Shown: piece after piece, positions 33,030 to 43,786 of the stretch | Numbering within the stretch: the stretch's first letter is position 1 | Layout: each line of letters opens with the position of its first letter | Source: Cytidiella melzeri | Taxonomy: Eukaryota; Basidiomycota; Agaricomycetes; Polyporales; Irpicaceae | Length of the DNA stretch: 64,000 nt | Reading direction: 5' to 3' | Assembly (NCBI GenBank): GCA_022592445.1 | Contig: JABYQR010000237.1 | Location: 1 to 64,000, forward strand | Notes under the pieces: generated by a model | The model's database searches: none | What the model was told of the DNA's origin: nothing | Seen by the model: only the letters and a program-made list of their open reading frames with translations | Position numbers and translations under genes: made by a program

Positions 33030-33520
33030 CTCTTCCTGTACGCTTATGCTTATTCCAACTGGGGTCTCACAGCCCATGCGTACACTACGTTGCCGGTGCA
33101 AGCCATGGCGCGCGTGGCGGCTACGGAGGACGTCGAGGGCGTATGTGAGCAAGAGGCTGTTGACAAAGATACACCCTCCTCTCGCTTCACAGCCCTCTGC
33201 CTCACTAACTTCTCTCTGCGTCTCTTCCAGGAAAATGTCAAGGCTTGACAATCATCCCCTTCAATGCCGGACACACTCTCGGAGGCACAATCTGGAAGAT
33301 CCGCTCGCCCTCGGCCGGCACAATCCTGTACGCCGTTGACATGAACCACATGCAAGAGCGGCACCTGGACGGGACAGTGCTGATGCGCCAAGGGAGCAAC
33401 GCGAGCGTGTTTGAGACACTGCAACGCCCCGATCTGTTGATCACAGACGCGGAGAGGGCGAATGTGACAACGGCGAGGAGGAAAGATCGGGATGCGGCTT
33501 TACTGTTTACTGTTCTTGCG
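33030..33520 (+). pseudogene. Captured CFT2/CPSF100 exons within the hAT
   Basis: Two exons of the fungal cleavage and polyadenylation factor subunit Cft2 (CPSF100), a metallo-beta-lactamase/beta-CASP-fold protein of mRNA 3' processing. Exon one, to 33140, encodes LYAYAYSNWGLTAHAYTTLP and MARVAATEDVEG. After a 90-nt intron-like stretch (GTATGT at 33141, TCTTCCAG ending 33230) exon two encodes CQGLTIIPFNAGHTLGGTIW, YAVDMNHMQERHLDGTVLM and RPDLLITDAERA. The join as it stands puts exon two out of frame, and it runs out near 33520. The protein N-terminus, the beta-CASP domain and the C-terminus are absent. It lies in the opposite orientation to the transposase. Confidence 0.82.
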
Positions 33521-33773
33521 TATCTAGTGTCAGTGCTATCTATAGTCTAAGAATTACTGTCTGTTCAACAGGCTCCTAGCTACCACATGTATATCCTAAA
33601 TGAGTAAGTAGAATTCTACCTGTGGGTGACCCGTATGTGGTGGGTACCTGTACCTGCGGGCCAGGTACCCGGCGCTAACTTACCTGCGCGGCTCTGGGTA
33701 GGAGGATTGGTGCACCACATACCTGCGGGTACGGGTGCGGGTTGATCCGCAGGTGCACCCGTGCTATGCTTTA

Positions 33774-34503
33774 CATTGAAGCAGGCCTTTTGGACCTCTT
33801 GGGGAATGGTAAGACCACCCCGGAACGAGTAGAATTTGACAATGGTCGTCATTGCCGATTCAAGGCGGAATTTTCACATTGGCCAACTGTCAGGGCCAGT
33901 AAGTTTGCCGACATCAGCAAAGGCCTTGTGCACATTGCTGAGTGACATAGAGTAATCCTCATTTTGACGAGGAGGGACAGAGAGAAGGGACGACACAGTG
34001 CGTGCTGAGTCTGTAGGTCCAGATGGCGAGGGAGATGGTGGACGACAAGATTTGGGCAGTTTGCCCTTGCTCTTGGAACGACTCTCCTCATTGTCCATGC
34101 TAGAGTTCTCATCATCCACCGACGCCTTGGCAGTGTGCCTTCAACGTTTGTAGTCACCATGCAGTACCACAAAAGGAGATTGATGGTGATCATCAGGAGG
34201 TGCTGATACTCGCCGAGAGATCGATTCTAAGCTGTTGTGAAGCTCGGTGTTGCCATGAGTTACACCAGATGGTCCAAGAGTTGGTGCAGGAGACTCGACA
34301 GGAGAGTTGGGACAGGAAGCACTAGGTACCATCCATACAGCTGGCTGAGTAGTAGGAGGAGGAGTACGAGTAAGAGTGAATTGAGGAGTGATCCTGTGAG
34401 TATGAGTAGGCCTGGAGGTAGTAGTACCTTGGTAGAAGTTGGTTTGGTGTCGCTCTCGGTTAGAACGACGAATTTGGGCTTGATCAGAGCAATCAGAGCT
34501 CAT
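33774..34503 (-). pseudogene. Copia B, 5' part (gag N-terminus)
   Basis: From 34503: MSSDCSDQAQIRRSNRERHQ, closely matching the Copia A start, then Pro/Thr-rich sequence; after a frame change near 34140, the gag N-terminal segment MSLSNVHKAFADVGKLTGPD and, after another, RGGLTIPQEVQKACFNV at 33781. The 5' leader with a GGTTATGAGCCCCGCA word lies at 34545-34575. Inactive. Confidence 0.82.
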
Positions 34504-34544
34504 ACAGTTGTTGAGAGTAAGAGTAGAAGGTACTGTGAGTGAAG

Positions 34545-34716
34545 TAGAGTACTCATGCGGGGCTCATAACCTGTTAGAAGGCTACAAGAGTTGAGTAGAG
34601 CGTTGAGAGTGAGTCTGAGAGAGAGATCACACAATGGGAGTTGAGGATCAAAGTGAGTTATCCTTATTGATCAAGTAGGAAGTCTTATATACGGTAGTTA
34701 CTAGCGCTCGGATCAT
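34545..34716 (-). mobile_element. Copia B leader and LTR fragment
   Basis: Similar to 26525-26700. It contains the leader word and TATATAAG near 34685 (minus). It is cut at about 34716, where it meets the 3' end of a Gypsy element. Confidence 0.55.
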
Positions 34717-34943
34717 CATTTGATCCATTGGAGCTTCTAGTTACAGTTGAACATTGCATGACTCCACCCACTCCCACACCACCTCCGAGACCACCAGCTC
34801 CTACTCCTGCCAACGCTCCGTTGACCAGACTAAGGACAGTGCCTGCCCTTGTTGAAGACAATGATACCACACCGGAGTCTCCTCCTTTACCCTTGACTCC
34901 ACTTAGTGACGACAACGCAATACTTGCAAACAACGAGTCTTAA
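34717..34943 (+). pseudogene. Gypsy C, C-terminal end of polyprotein
   Basis: The last ~70 codons: a Pro-rich segment (PPTPTPPPRPPAPTPANAPL) and an acidic end finishing ILANNES and a TAA. Then AAAGGGGAGG, a polypurine tract, sits just upstream of the LTR. Upstream pol is lost; Copia B sequence abuts it. Confidence 0.65.
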
Positions 34944-34954
34944 AGGGGAGGTAA

Positions 34955-35630
34955 TGTTGCAAACAGTCTTCACACCCTCTTATGTTCCTTCAATTCTTCG
35001 ATTATCCTGATCACTAGTTATCTTCTTTACATTTGCCTTGACAAACCAACTCGTCCTTCCTCCCTCATTCCTTGATCCACATTGCCTTCGTTCAACAAGG
35101 ACTATTATGTCATTGGTTATCTTCTTGTGTCCGTTCAAACCTCGGACCTAACTCTGATTGGTTACTGTTGCCTTGGCTCAACTCTTGGCCTTTCCATACC
35201 TCCGTGACCATTCCATCAAATCCAACCCTGTCTATCCCCTGTTTGGGGCTCAACCCCTTCTCTATTCATCTTCGCCTCATGGTCCATCTTTCTATTGTCC
35301 CTTGTTTCTGTGCCTTGACGGTCTTTCCTCCCATTGGGTTTCCAAAGTAGCTATTGTTCTCTGTGTATTGTTCTTTCTTTCTATTCCTCCGATTTTCTAC
35401 CACTGCTTTTGGACCAGTCCAAAAGTAGTCAGGTCAACATGTATGAATAGCTGCTGGACATGGGGCTAGAACCTCAGTCTATTCACTTCATATCAATATT
35501 CCTTCTATCAATCCATCATCTGTTGACAGCGACCGCGCGGCCTAGACCATCATTTGACCTTGTGTGTAGTTACACCAAGGGGTTCTGACTCTATATATTA
35601 CAAATAAAAGATAGTATTATTACTACTACC
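34955..35630 (+). mobile_element. Gypsy C 3' LTR
   Basis: Starts TGTTGCAAACAGTCTTCACA after a polypurine tract, and its first ~290 bp match the LTR fragment at 4149-4445 in Gypsy A, so both belong to one family. TATATATTAC and AATAAA lie near the end (35592-35608), consistent with a polyadenylation region. The right end is estimated from the change in sequence near CTACTACCA and is not confirmed. Confidence 0.65.
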
Positions 35631-35880
35631 ATGGCCCACAACAATATTAGTGCCCAATATGGTAATCCCCTGCCACTTTTTCCCCTCTTGATGTGTCCGC
35701 TCCAACGCACTTCTTGGCATTGTGTCACTTCTTGCCATCACCTCCAACTCGTCCTTGCCCTTGTTGCCCTCCTCCTCGCCACTCATTGTTCAGTACACGC
35801 TTGTGGTGTGCTACCGACTCAACACGCCTGTGGCGTAGTCACAAACCGCATTGAGCAGTCTGACGACACTCGTTCGCTGG
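35631..35880. other. No recognisable gene
   Basis: An 88-codon plus frame exists but resembles nothing known. A CTTGTGGTGTGCTACCGACTC-like block is repeated imperfectly near 35810-35840. Confidence 0.3.
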
Positions 35881-36650
35881 TGTCATGGATGGCCTGACTA
35901 GCCCTTAATTTTCGCAATTTACCTCTTGTTTTTATCTGTAAAACTCCGGGCTGCAGCTCAGTTGCAACCTTTCCTACATAAACTCCTTTGCACGTCTATT
36001 AAGCGCCCGTATCACGTGGCTTAGATGCTCCACACGGTCACATTACTTGCTACTACGTCACACTGGCATGTGACTTAGCTTAAGTAAGACCACATGGCTA
36101 CAAGCACATGGCTCAGCCCATAGCTAGGGTTTGACGTCATAGATACTGTCCACATGGGCTCCTTATTTGTTCTTTCCCTATTGTTCTCTTTATGGAAGGA
36201 TGTTCTCACAGGTGTGGGAATGGAATACAATAGTTGGTCTCCTTTTAGATAGATTCTCTCACGAGTAGAGTTCTTGGCAAGGACTAGACAATAGCTATTG
36301 TTCTCTTTTAGGTAGTTCTTTTGTTCTTCGTTCACACGGCTTCTTGCAAAGCCTGCCCTCAACATGGTCTGTGCGCAGGTCCCTGAAGTCTATATATACT
36401 GCTGCATGTACGCTCCTAGCCCCCCATCTCGACCTCTTGGTCTTTACTGGGCTAGGTAAGCAACCCCCTCTTGTACTACATAGCTGGTAGTAACAATACT
36501 AACTTGGTCTTTACTGGGCTAGGTACTTGTATAAAGTCTGATAGCTGGTGAGAGCACTGTGCTACACGCCTGCCACCACCTCCTCGTTGATATCCACACT
36601 GTGTCCCTGTCTGTCACGTCGAGCCCCGTCTCCGTGTCAGCTGGCTGGAC
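35880..36650 (-). mobile_element. Element X, copy 2 (inverted)
   Basis: Close reverse complement of 11895-12660: it shares GGGCTGCAGCTCAGTTGCAA, the CACGTG-containing part, the TATATATACTGC box near 36395 and two TGGTCTTTACTGGGCTAGGT copies (36439 and 36504). Boundaries are set by similarity only. Confidence 0.5.
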
Positions 36651-37093
36651 GTGAAGGAGGTCTTGTGAGGTAAGATTTGGATAGGATTGGGCAGGTTTTG
36701 GACCGCAGGTACATTGCCTTCTCATCTTCAGCCCTTGCCACGCTTTACCTAGCCACACAGCTGAGCCCCGCTTGTACCCACTTGAACGGTAAGTCGTGTC
36801 AGTTATCTTTCTCATTCCCTTTCTCCGTACAACATGTCTGTGGGAAGGTGACCTCACCCTTACTGCTGGTTTCACTCCTGCTTTCATTATCTCAGTTGTC
36901 GTAGACACCTGTATCGTTCTGGGACTGCTTGTGGCGTCCAATTGCTCCCACATCTTGTGTGACTGTGTCTCCAGAGCTGTTGTGTAAACCTGTGCAACTG
37001 TGTTGCCCAGCTGCATAAGTTGGATTGGCCAGACTCTGATATGAGTTCTGTCACGAGTTGCATACATCCTTACTGATGTCCATCTCCATCTAG

Positions 37094-37369
37094 ATGGTGC
37101 ACCACAGGCTCAATGAATGGGAGGCCAACCCCAATCCATACGTCAACTTCATTGTCCATCTGCCAGTTCGGGATGCAGCTGCCCAGGAGGATTCCAGACA
37201 GCTGCTCCGAGCCTTGATGGCGCAGGTCAAGCCTGTCATGAAGGCTCATCAACTTCAGGTGAACAGCATTGAGGAGGTATGTCCATGTCAGTTCAAGCGA
37301 CTACATGTATGGGGACTCTGACCATGTTATGTTCAGTACCAGTACAACTGTGCACACTGTATGTGCTAA
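37094..37369 (+). pseudogene. WLM-domain (Wss1-like) protein, first exon fragment
   Basis: WLM-domain metalloproteases act on DNA-protein crosslinks and SUMO conjugates. The first exon, 37094-37276, encodes a typical WLM start: RLNEWEANPNPYVNFIVHLP, EDSRQLLRALMAQVKPVMKA and VNSIEE, and ends at GTATGT. A 60-nt intron (37277-37336, ending TTCAG) is followed by YQYN, in frame and matching the family's EEYEYN, but a stop comes within 11 codons and the HExxH zinc site is absent. This is a truncated duplicate or captured piece; an intact gene presumably lies elsewhere. Confidence 0.7.
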
Positions 37370-38519
37370 TCCTATTATACAAAGATGGCGTATTGATGGC
37401 TAACACCTCTTCAGAACAAACAAATCAGACCATCTGGCATGTTCCGTCTGTGGTACACCTAGAGGTGAAAGTGACTGGGAAGGGGTCTCCGAATAACATG
37501 GCTTTTGTATTGTACTATGAGTGTTGAATTCACAATTTGTTTGTTTATGTAAATTGCTACTGAGAACCTAAAGGTCTTGCCTCAAGAAAGAAGTGGCATC
37601 CTTACCTGGTAAGCACAGCAAATCGACGTGGACTCTGAATGAACAGGTGCTCACAGCATTTGCATACTGGAGTAGCACCTTTATCTATGCGGTGATTGGC
37701 ATGTTTGGTCTTTCAACAGTCAATGTCAACAGATAATCAGCAAAGCATCAGTTCAGGTCCCAATACAAGTTGAAGAGATTGAGGTCATTCACATACTCAT
37801 GAATTCTTGGACTGTACCATTCACATTGTATGTGCACTTTTCCTTATCTACACACTGTATATTGTCTCGCCATGATCACACCACTCCACTACTCCCCCCC
37901 CCCCTCTCCCCCTCCCCTCTCCCCTTCTCTCGCTCTTTCTATGCCTCTTTCACCCTTGCCCATCCAGCCCCTTCCCCCACCTTTCCTGTCCCTATCCTGT
38001 CGTAGCCCTTGCCCCATCCCTGTATTTTCTACCTAGTGTGCCTGATGTGCCTGACTATCTCACATTTCAATCTATTCTTGTTGCTGTCTCAACCCAAAAC
38101 ATTTTTCTTTGCTGGGGATTTCCTTTTTGGTAACTAGTATTCTTCTCTGCATCATCATCTGTAGATAATACTATCTTTTAATTGTAAGCAGCTCTCTGAC
38201 TTGACAACTCGTCTTTTGACAATATTCGGTCTTAACACATCTGAGCAGTTGCCTGCACTGGAATGATTCTACTTCATTCTTCAGGAATTGTCAAGGTGCC
38301 CATATAGAAACTTTTGGAAGGGTAGTAGGAAAATCAATGTGCTGCCATCAATTCATGCATTACACAACAACAGCAATCGTTTATTGTTTTGAGTACATCA
38401 ATTCACTAGAAAGTATACCTACACCGTAAGCTTTTGTCACAACAAAATCTGGTACAATGCTATGAAATGAACTGGAACAATCACTTTACAGTAATTATCA
38501 CCATACAAGTATACTTGTC
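37370..38519. other. No recognisable gene
   Basis: Contains a C/T-rich stretch (37890-37990) and, at 38245-38300, a short inverted piece of the HX 5' end (ATTCTACTTCATTCTTCAGG). Nothing coding could be supported. Confidence 0.35.
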
Positions 38520-38551
38520 ATGAAACCCTATGTAAGTATCTATGGAACTGA

Positions 38552-39103
38552 TTATTTTTGTACTACATGGAAACCAACCCATTTTCGATCTACCCAACGC
38601 CAAAAGAACCCATCAGCTAGTTGCTTCTTCAGGCTTGGGCCTTTATCAAAATCAGTCTGTGATCCGTCGTCATCATGTGCCAAAACCCTGTGCAATATAT
38701 ACTCCATTGCTTTTTCCTCCACATTCTCAGCAAAATCATTCGGCCAAGCGTTGAGCATTCCTTTGTATGTTTTTTCCATCAACTCCAGATAATCTGGGCC
38801 TTCAACATGCTTTAAGATTTCAGCTGCTTCATCAAGAAGATCAATTGTTGTCGTACGCCAAGGCATATATGGTAATTCTTGCTCTTCTAGCTTAAAGACA
38901 CGTGGGCTGAATTGGTGAAAGGTGCCTGTACCTTGTGTGCCATCCAAGCTGTTTTGCTTGTCATATGAGTGTGCCAAATTACGGAATCCTGTACTGCAGC
39001 AGGGAGTAGCAGATACAGTCAACACATAAAATGTGCTGGCAACACCAGCAGCAAGCACATAGAGAGATGTGAAGATTTGCATGTTGTAGTATGGGAGTGA
39101 CAA
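38552..39103 (-). CDS. Hypothetical protein, possibly secreted (183 aa)
   Basis: Single minus-strand frame, MSLPYYNMQIFTSLYVLAAG and a hydrophobic stretch up to LTVSATPCCSTG, which resembles a signal peptide or a single membrane helix. The mature part is polar: FHQFSPRVFKLEEQELPYMP, DLLDEAAEILKHVEGPDYLE, ILHRVLAHDDDGSQTDFDKG, ending GFFWRWVDRKWVGFHVVQK. No family was recognised. It is the longest intact non-transposon frame nearby and lacks obvious mutations, though it sits between repeats. A shorter start at the eighth residue (MQIFTSL) would give a cleaner signal peptide. Confidence 0.45.
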   Translation of the reverse strand: MSLPYYNMQIFTSLYVLAAGVASTFYVLTVSATPCCSTGFRNLAHSYDKQNSLDGTQGTGTFHQFSPRVFKLEEQELPYMPWRTTTIDLLDEAAEILKHVEGPDYLELMEKTYKGMLNAWPNDFAENVEEKAMEYILHRVLAHDDDGSQTDFDKGPSLKKQLADGFFWRWVDRKWVGFHVVQK

Positions 39104-39469
39104 AAGGATGCAAGGCAGCTAGCTGTGAGAGCATTTTCAGTCTAGTGACCAAAGACAATTGCACAATGCACATACTGTTTGGAGCTGAAGCAACAGAGGT
39201 GTATTCAAGTGCAATATGAAAAGGTTGCAATAAGAACTTCAGCTGTAAGAACAGCATCAATAAATAGAGAACAAAGTGAAGTGGTTCATGGCAAGTGTAA
39301 CACAGATGAAAAACTGCTCACCAACAAGCGCTGAAGCAATGAAATGACCTGGTGGGATAGAAGTGTGTTGAGGTGAAGGGGATGATGCGGAGACAAGGGC
39401 TCAAGGCGGCAAACAGAGACACAATGTGGAGGACAACGAGGAGGCACTGGTTGGTGTGAAGCTTGATAT

Positions 39470-39950
39470 CTTCACCAGCAGAGTATTGTATGCAGATGTC
39501 TAGCCCAGTTAAGTACAAGTTGGTGTTGAACTACAATTGAGTAGTGCAAGAGAGTGTTGCTGACCTGACTGAATAAAGACTAAAAGGTTGAGATAGAGAG
39601 CTAGAAGCATACATGTAGCAGTATATATAGACTGCAGAGACCTGCACGCAGACCAGTCACCAGAAGGCTTGGCAAAGGAGCCATGTGAAGGGATTACAAT
39701 ATAACCATGTAAAGGAAAAGAACAATTGTTGTCATGGAGAGCATAGCCCTTGTGTTCTGGTCTCATACCTGTGAGAACAATCTTGATTTATTCATAACAA
39801 GGGCCAAAGAACAATAAAAGTCCATGGATGGTGGATATGAGGTCGCAACCCTAGATATGGGCTGAAACATGTTGTGGTTGCCATGTGGTTTTGCATAACA
39901 GCTACTGGGTCACATCCCAGTATGATGTAGCAGCGCAGTAGCCAGCATTA
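39470..39950 (+). mobile_element. Element X, copy 3 (diverged)
   Basis: Resembles copy 1 at GTCTAGCCCAGTTAAG, CATACATGTAGCAGTATATA, ACCTGTGAGAACA and GGTCACATCCCAGT-like parts, with many substitutions. No coding potential. Confidence 0.45.
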
Positions 39951-39954
39951 TCAA

Positions 39955-40488
39955 GGCCAGTATGTTACTGATAGCAAACCAGATGATTTATGAATACCAG
40001 TCAACAAATTTATCCATGGTCAATAACCTTGCCAAGTATCTTGATTATGGATAGTGACTTTGATAAGTGCATCTGCAACTGGTGACACCTTTGATACAGA
40101 ACTTGATGTAGAGTAAAATGACTGTGTTACAATTGATAGATTTGGTTGCTGTACAAGAAAGTGTATATTAATACAGGTGTTCACCATTGGTAGTAAGGGG
40201 CCTCATCAATCTTTTCATTAATCTTGTGCAGTGTTTACTGCTAATGCAAGATATTCTTCATACTCTAACAATCAAGGCACTGGGGATATCTTTGTTAGAA
40301 TCAACTTCAAAACATGTCACATGTGTCTTGTTGAGGTCTGAACTGCATGGTTCTCATTGGAACTGCCGAAAGCTGTGCTTTGATGGTGGCTCTGTCTCAG
40401 AAAGCAATTAACATTATAGCACTTTGTGGAACAATCAATTGCAGTGCCCACTTGTGATGCAACCAAAAATTACATGCTATAGGGGCTG
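39955..40488 (-). mobile_element. HX copy G, left part (older, inverted)
   Basis: Degenerate HX sequence in inverted orientation, including GTTACAATTGATAGATTTGG, a CTTTGTGGAACAATCA unit and TTACATGCTATAGGGG, which is an altered form of the sequence just 5' of the array. Copy B is inserted in it at 40489; it appears to resume after 51099. Confidence 0.5.
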
Positions 40489-41079
40489 TTACAATTCCTG
40501 AAGAATGAAGAAGAATTGTTCCAGTATGCTCCAGCACCTTGATGCCTTTTCAGATGTGACTTTTTTGTCCTGGAAGTGTGGGAATTTGATGGCAGAATAC
40601 AGACAGCAACAGTGTCAATAACAAAACAATGAACACAGCTGATGGCATCAAACTGGCCTTGTTATCAGCCCTTTATAACTTGTTATCAGATCACTTTTGC
40701 AATCAAAATGCACTTTTTGATTTTTACAGACTGCATATGGGTACAAATCTGTACATATAATACACCATTGGATAGCACTGGCTTGTGGCAACATCCTGGT
40801 ACAAACACCCTGTCAATTGAAGTGGAATTGAGCATGTTATGGCCAGTCAACTGAACAAAGTCATCCAGACTCAGATTCAAACTCCACTCCTGCTGGCAAA
40901 TGAGGTCAAGCTCTGGGCAGGTTGATGTGCAGCAATATACAGACATTGCTTGCTCTCTGAACAAGGAATACAATAAGAAGACATGCCACACATAGTGTTG
41001 GCTCTGAGCAAGAATTGCGAGTACTTTGGAAGCTAAGTACAAATTCTCCACCCCTACATTCTTGGACAATGTAAATTTG

Positions 41080-42160
41080 TGGCTGCATCAGCAGTGGGTG
41101 CTGCATCTGATTGTTCCACAAGTTTCACAACTGTTAATTGCTCTCTAAGCAGGAGTTACAATCAGAACACAGCCTGTGGCAGTTCCAATGGGGGTGAGGC
41201 AGCTCAGACATCAACAGGACATGGATGCATCAGCAGCAAGCACTGCGTCAGATTGTTACACAAAGTTTCACTGAGTTCTAAGCAGGAGTTACAGCTGTGT
41301 CAGTTTCAATGGGGGTGAGGCAGTTCAGGCATTCAATTGGTTCACAAGTTCCACAGTAACTACTCTCTATGCAGAAGTTACAATCAGAACACAATTTGTG
41401 GCAGTTCCAATAGGGGTGATGCAGCTTAGACATCAACAGGACATGGTTGCATCAGCAGCAACCACTGTGTCGGATTGTTGCACAAAGTATCACAGCCATT
41501 AATTGCTCTCCAAGGAGGAATTAAAATCAGAACATAGCCTGTGGCAGCTCTAGTGGGGGTGAGGTAGCGCAGATATTAGCTGGATGTGGTTTCATCAGCA
41601 GCCAGCACTGCATTCAATCAGTCCACAAAGTTTCAATACTGCTGAGTTCCAAGCAGGAGTTACAGCTGTGGCAGGTTCAATGGGGGTGAAGAAGTTCAGA
41701 CATCCACACTGCATGGGTGCATTGGCAGCAAGCACTGCATTCAATTGGTCCGCAAGGTTTCACAACCACAACTCTCTAAGCAGAAGTTACAATCAGAACA
41801 CAATCTGTGGCAGTTCCAATAGGGGTGATGCAGCTCAGACATCAACAGGACATGGTTGCATCAGCCACAACCACTCCGTCGGATTGTTGCACAAAGTTTC
41901 ACCACCATGAGTTGCTCTCTAAGGAGGACTTAAAATCCAAACATAGCCTGTGGCAGTTCTAATGTGGCTGAAGCAGTTCAGACATCAACAGGATGTGGTT
42001 GCGTCAGCATAAAGCACTGCCTTTGATTCTTCCATACAGTTTCACAACCACCAGTTGCTCTATAAGCAGGAGTTACAATCAGAACACAGCCTGTGGCAGC
42101 TCCAATGGGGGTGAGGCAGTGCAGACATCAACAGGACACATGTAACATGTTCTACCAATT
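41080..42160 (+). repeat. ~140-bp tandem array of HX copy B
   Basis: Seven or eight units marked by CATCAACAGGAC cores at about 41209, 41428, 41837, 41980 and 42127 plus diverged units near 41330, 41568 and 41698. Spacing of adjacent good units is 140-147 bp. Confidence 0.8.
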
Positions 42161-42553
42161 GATCTCATGAGACACCCTCCAACCCTTCATTCTTGAAGCA
42201 AGTAATTTTGTAGAATCAGCAGTGAACACTGCACAAGATCAATGACAAGATGGATGAAGCCCCTTGCTACCATTAGGGGAGTTCAGAGTAGGTTGATTAC
42301 CAGTGATTCCGGGTCTGATTAAGTGGTGATTTTTCTTGCCGTCAATTTTCTTAATCAGACTATTAATCAGAGTGCACTCTGAACACCCCATCACACAGTT
42401 GCTGATTCTGCCTGATTCTCCAACACAACATAAGTAATTCACTCTAACACAACATAAGTAATTCCCTTATTATCTCAATTTGGTCTTTTTTTATTTATGA
42501 AAAAATCAATGTTATTGAACGTCGGCGGAGCCAGAGACGGTACAAACATAAAA

Positions 42554-43150
42554 CTATACACATACTACTCTACGTGTAACAGGGAGACTCTTGAGCCCAG
42601 ACGCGCGAGACGCGCAAAGTAGTAATATAGAGCCTAAACTGGGAGGGTTGGTTGTGCGTACAGGGAGGGAAAGCAATGCCATGCGCAATGAAAACAGTAG
42701 AACGACAAGGCCGGATATTGCATAGGCGGCGTAGGCGAAGCACGTATCCCATAATGTCCTTGAGGCAGCGTGTGACGAAGGAAAGTACGAGGCAGGGACA
42801 CTGAGCCCATTCCGTCCTGACACTCTGTCGTATATCATGAACATCGTGATATTCCTGTTGGACGCGTCCGCGTTTTGGAGTGTGCTAACGGCCAAAGAGA
42901 CAGTGGCGAAGGAATACGTGAAATTCGCCTGGCGAAAGCGGACTCCGAGATGTTCGTAGAGCGCTATGAGCTGAGGATAGCAGCCTGAGATGAGTTCAGT
43001 ATGCTGCACGGGCGGTTTGGGGTTTGTGTACATACCGCCTTGGAAGGAGCGCATCGGTACGTCTATTCTTTTCTCCGTCGTTGAGTCTTGGCCGGGCAGT
43101 GTGACGTTGAACGAGTGCGAGTCCATCCCCAGCGACGCAGCCTGCGGATT
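42554..43150 (-). pseudogene. FAD-dependent oxidoreductase-like fragment
   Basis: Minus strand; a first exon encodes AASLGMDSHSFNVTLPG and RIDVPMRSFQG, then a GTATGT...CTCAG intron (about 42994-43045), then CYPQLIALYEHLGVRFRQAN and FTYSFATVS. This pattern (VPMR-F-GGYYP-LIALYEHLG) is typical of fungal flavin amine-oxidase-like or NAD/FAD-binding proteins. The Rossmann GxGxxG start is missing. The second exon runs on to RNITMFMIYDRVSGRNGLSV and a hydrophobic segment. A captured or truncated host gene. Confidence 0.5.
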
Positions 43151-43299
43151 CCAAAGTCATGGTCAGCAAGGGTCCTGTAACGCACAATTGACTCGCTGTT
43201 CATCTCGGCAAGCTTAGCAGTATGTGAACGCCAATTTCGGATTAGCCTCGCTGATGCTGCAACGCGTTGGCTAGACAGACCAGCAAATATTGCGTTGGA

Positions 43300-43786
43300 C
43301 TAAGCCACGTATGTATGCAACCAATGGAGAGCAAGTTCTGAGTGATAGAGTTGAGAAAGAGCTGTACGCACCTTTGCGAAAATGTGCACCTCAAACTCTA
43401 CGTCTCCCATGCAAGGTGTCTTGTTGTCGTCAGAGTTGACGTTGGAGGGGACAGCCGAGGCGGTGTATGGGAGGGAGGCGGTGGTGAATGAGGAGAGGGC
43501 GGCACGCTGGGCCCAGACAAGCTTGATGAGTTTGTCTTCAAAGTTGCGGCAGGTGGGGATGATGTTGTCGAGGTTGTAGGCCCAGACAACGAGAACCCGT
43601 TCGTCCCTCTGAAGGACGTGTGAGTGCGAGATACGAGCTGGGAATGAGAGACAGACGTACGATGAAGGTGCCACACTGCTCCTTGTCTGCGCGGGGCAGC
43701 CAGGACATGCTGTCGAGGACCTGGATACGATTGTCATTGTCCACGTAGATTGCGTCTGGTGGGATGTTGTACGGTGACGGTCTCAA
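43300..43786 (-). pseudogene. Unidentified host-like gene fragment (possibly glycosyltransferase family 2)
   Basis: Two exons join in frame across a ~63-nt GTACGT...TTCAG intron (about 43598-43660): IYVDNDNRIQVLDSMSWLPR and ADKEQCGTFIV, then RDERVLVVWAYNLDNIIPTC and RNFEDKLIKLVWAQR. The style resembles N-terminal regions of fungal GT2-type enzymes, but I am not sure of the family. It continues to CMGDVEFEVHIFAKVRTALS. It lies inside the TIR element next to the FAD-like fragment, so both may be captured. Confidence 0.35.

Larger units (their letters stand above)
28507..33773. mobile_element. hAT-superfamily transposon, 5,267 bp
   Basis: Bounded by perfect 20-bp terminal inverted repeats, TAAAGCATAGCACGGGTGCA, and 8-bp duplications CATTGAAG, which together define a hAT insertion to the base. 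Both ends carry many subterminal copies of ACCTGCGGGT-like words in both orientations (28530-28675 and 33620-33760), the usual transposase-binding arrangement. It holds a minus-strand hAT transposase (28693-31601) and, beyond its 5' end, host-derived sequence including CFT2 exons. Identical ends suggest recent movement. Confidence 0.93.

Noticed and set aside
32173..33339. 388-codon Thr/Pro/Ser-rich plus-strand frame
   Set aside because: It arises from a 15-bp minisatellite and a 203-bp duplication and runs through the captured CFT2 exon in the wrong frame.
36519..37067. 182-codon minus-strand frame upstream of the WLM exon
   Set aside because: Partly overlaps element X and has no family resemblance; composition looks like the opposite strand of a promoter region.
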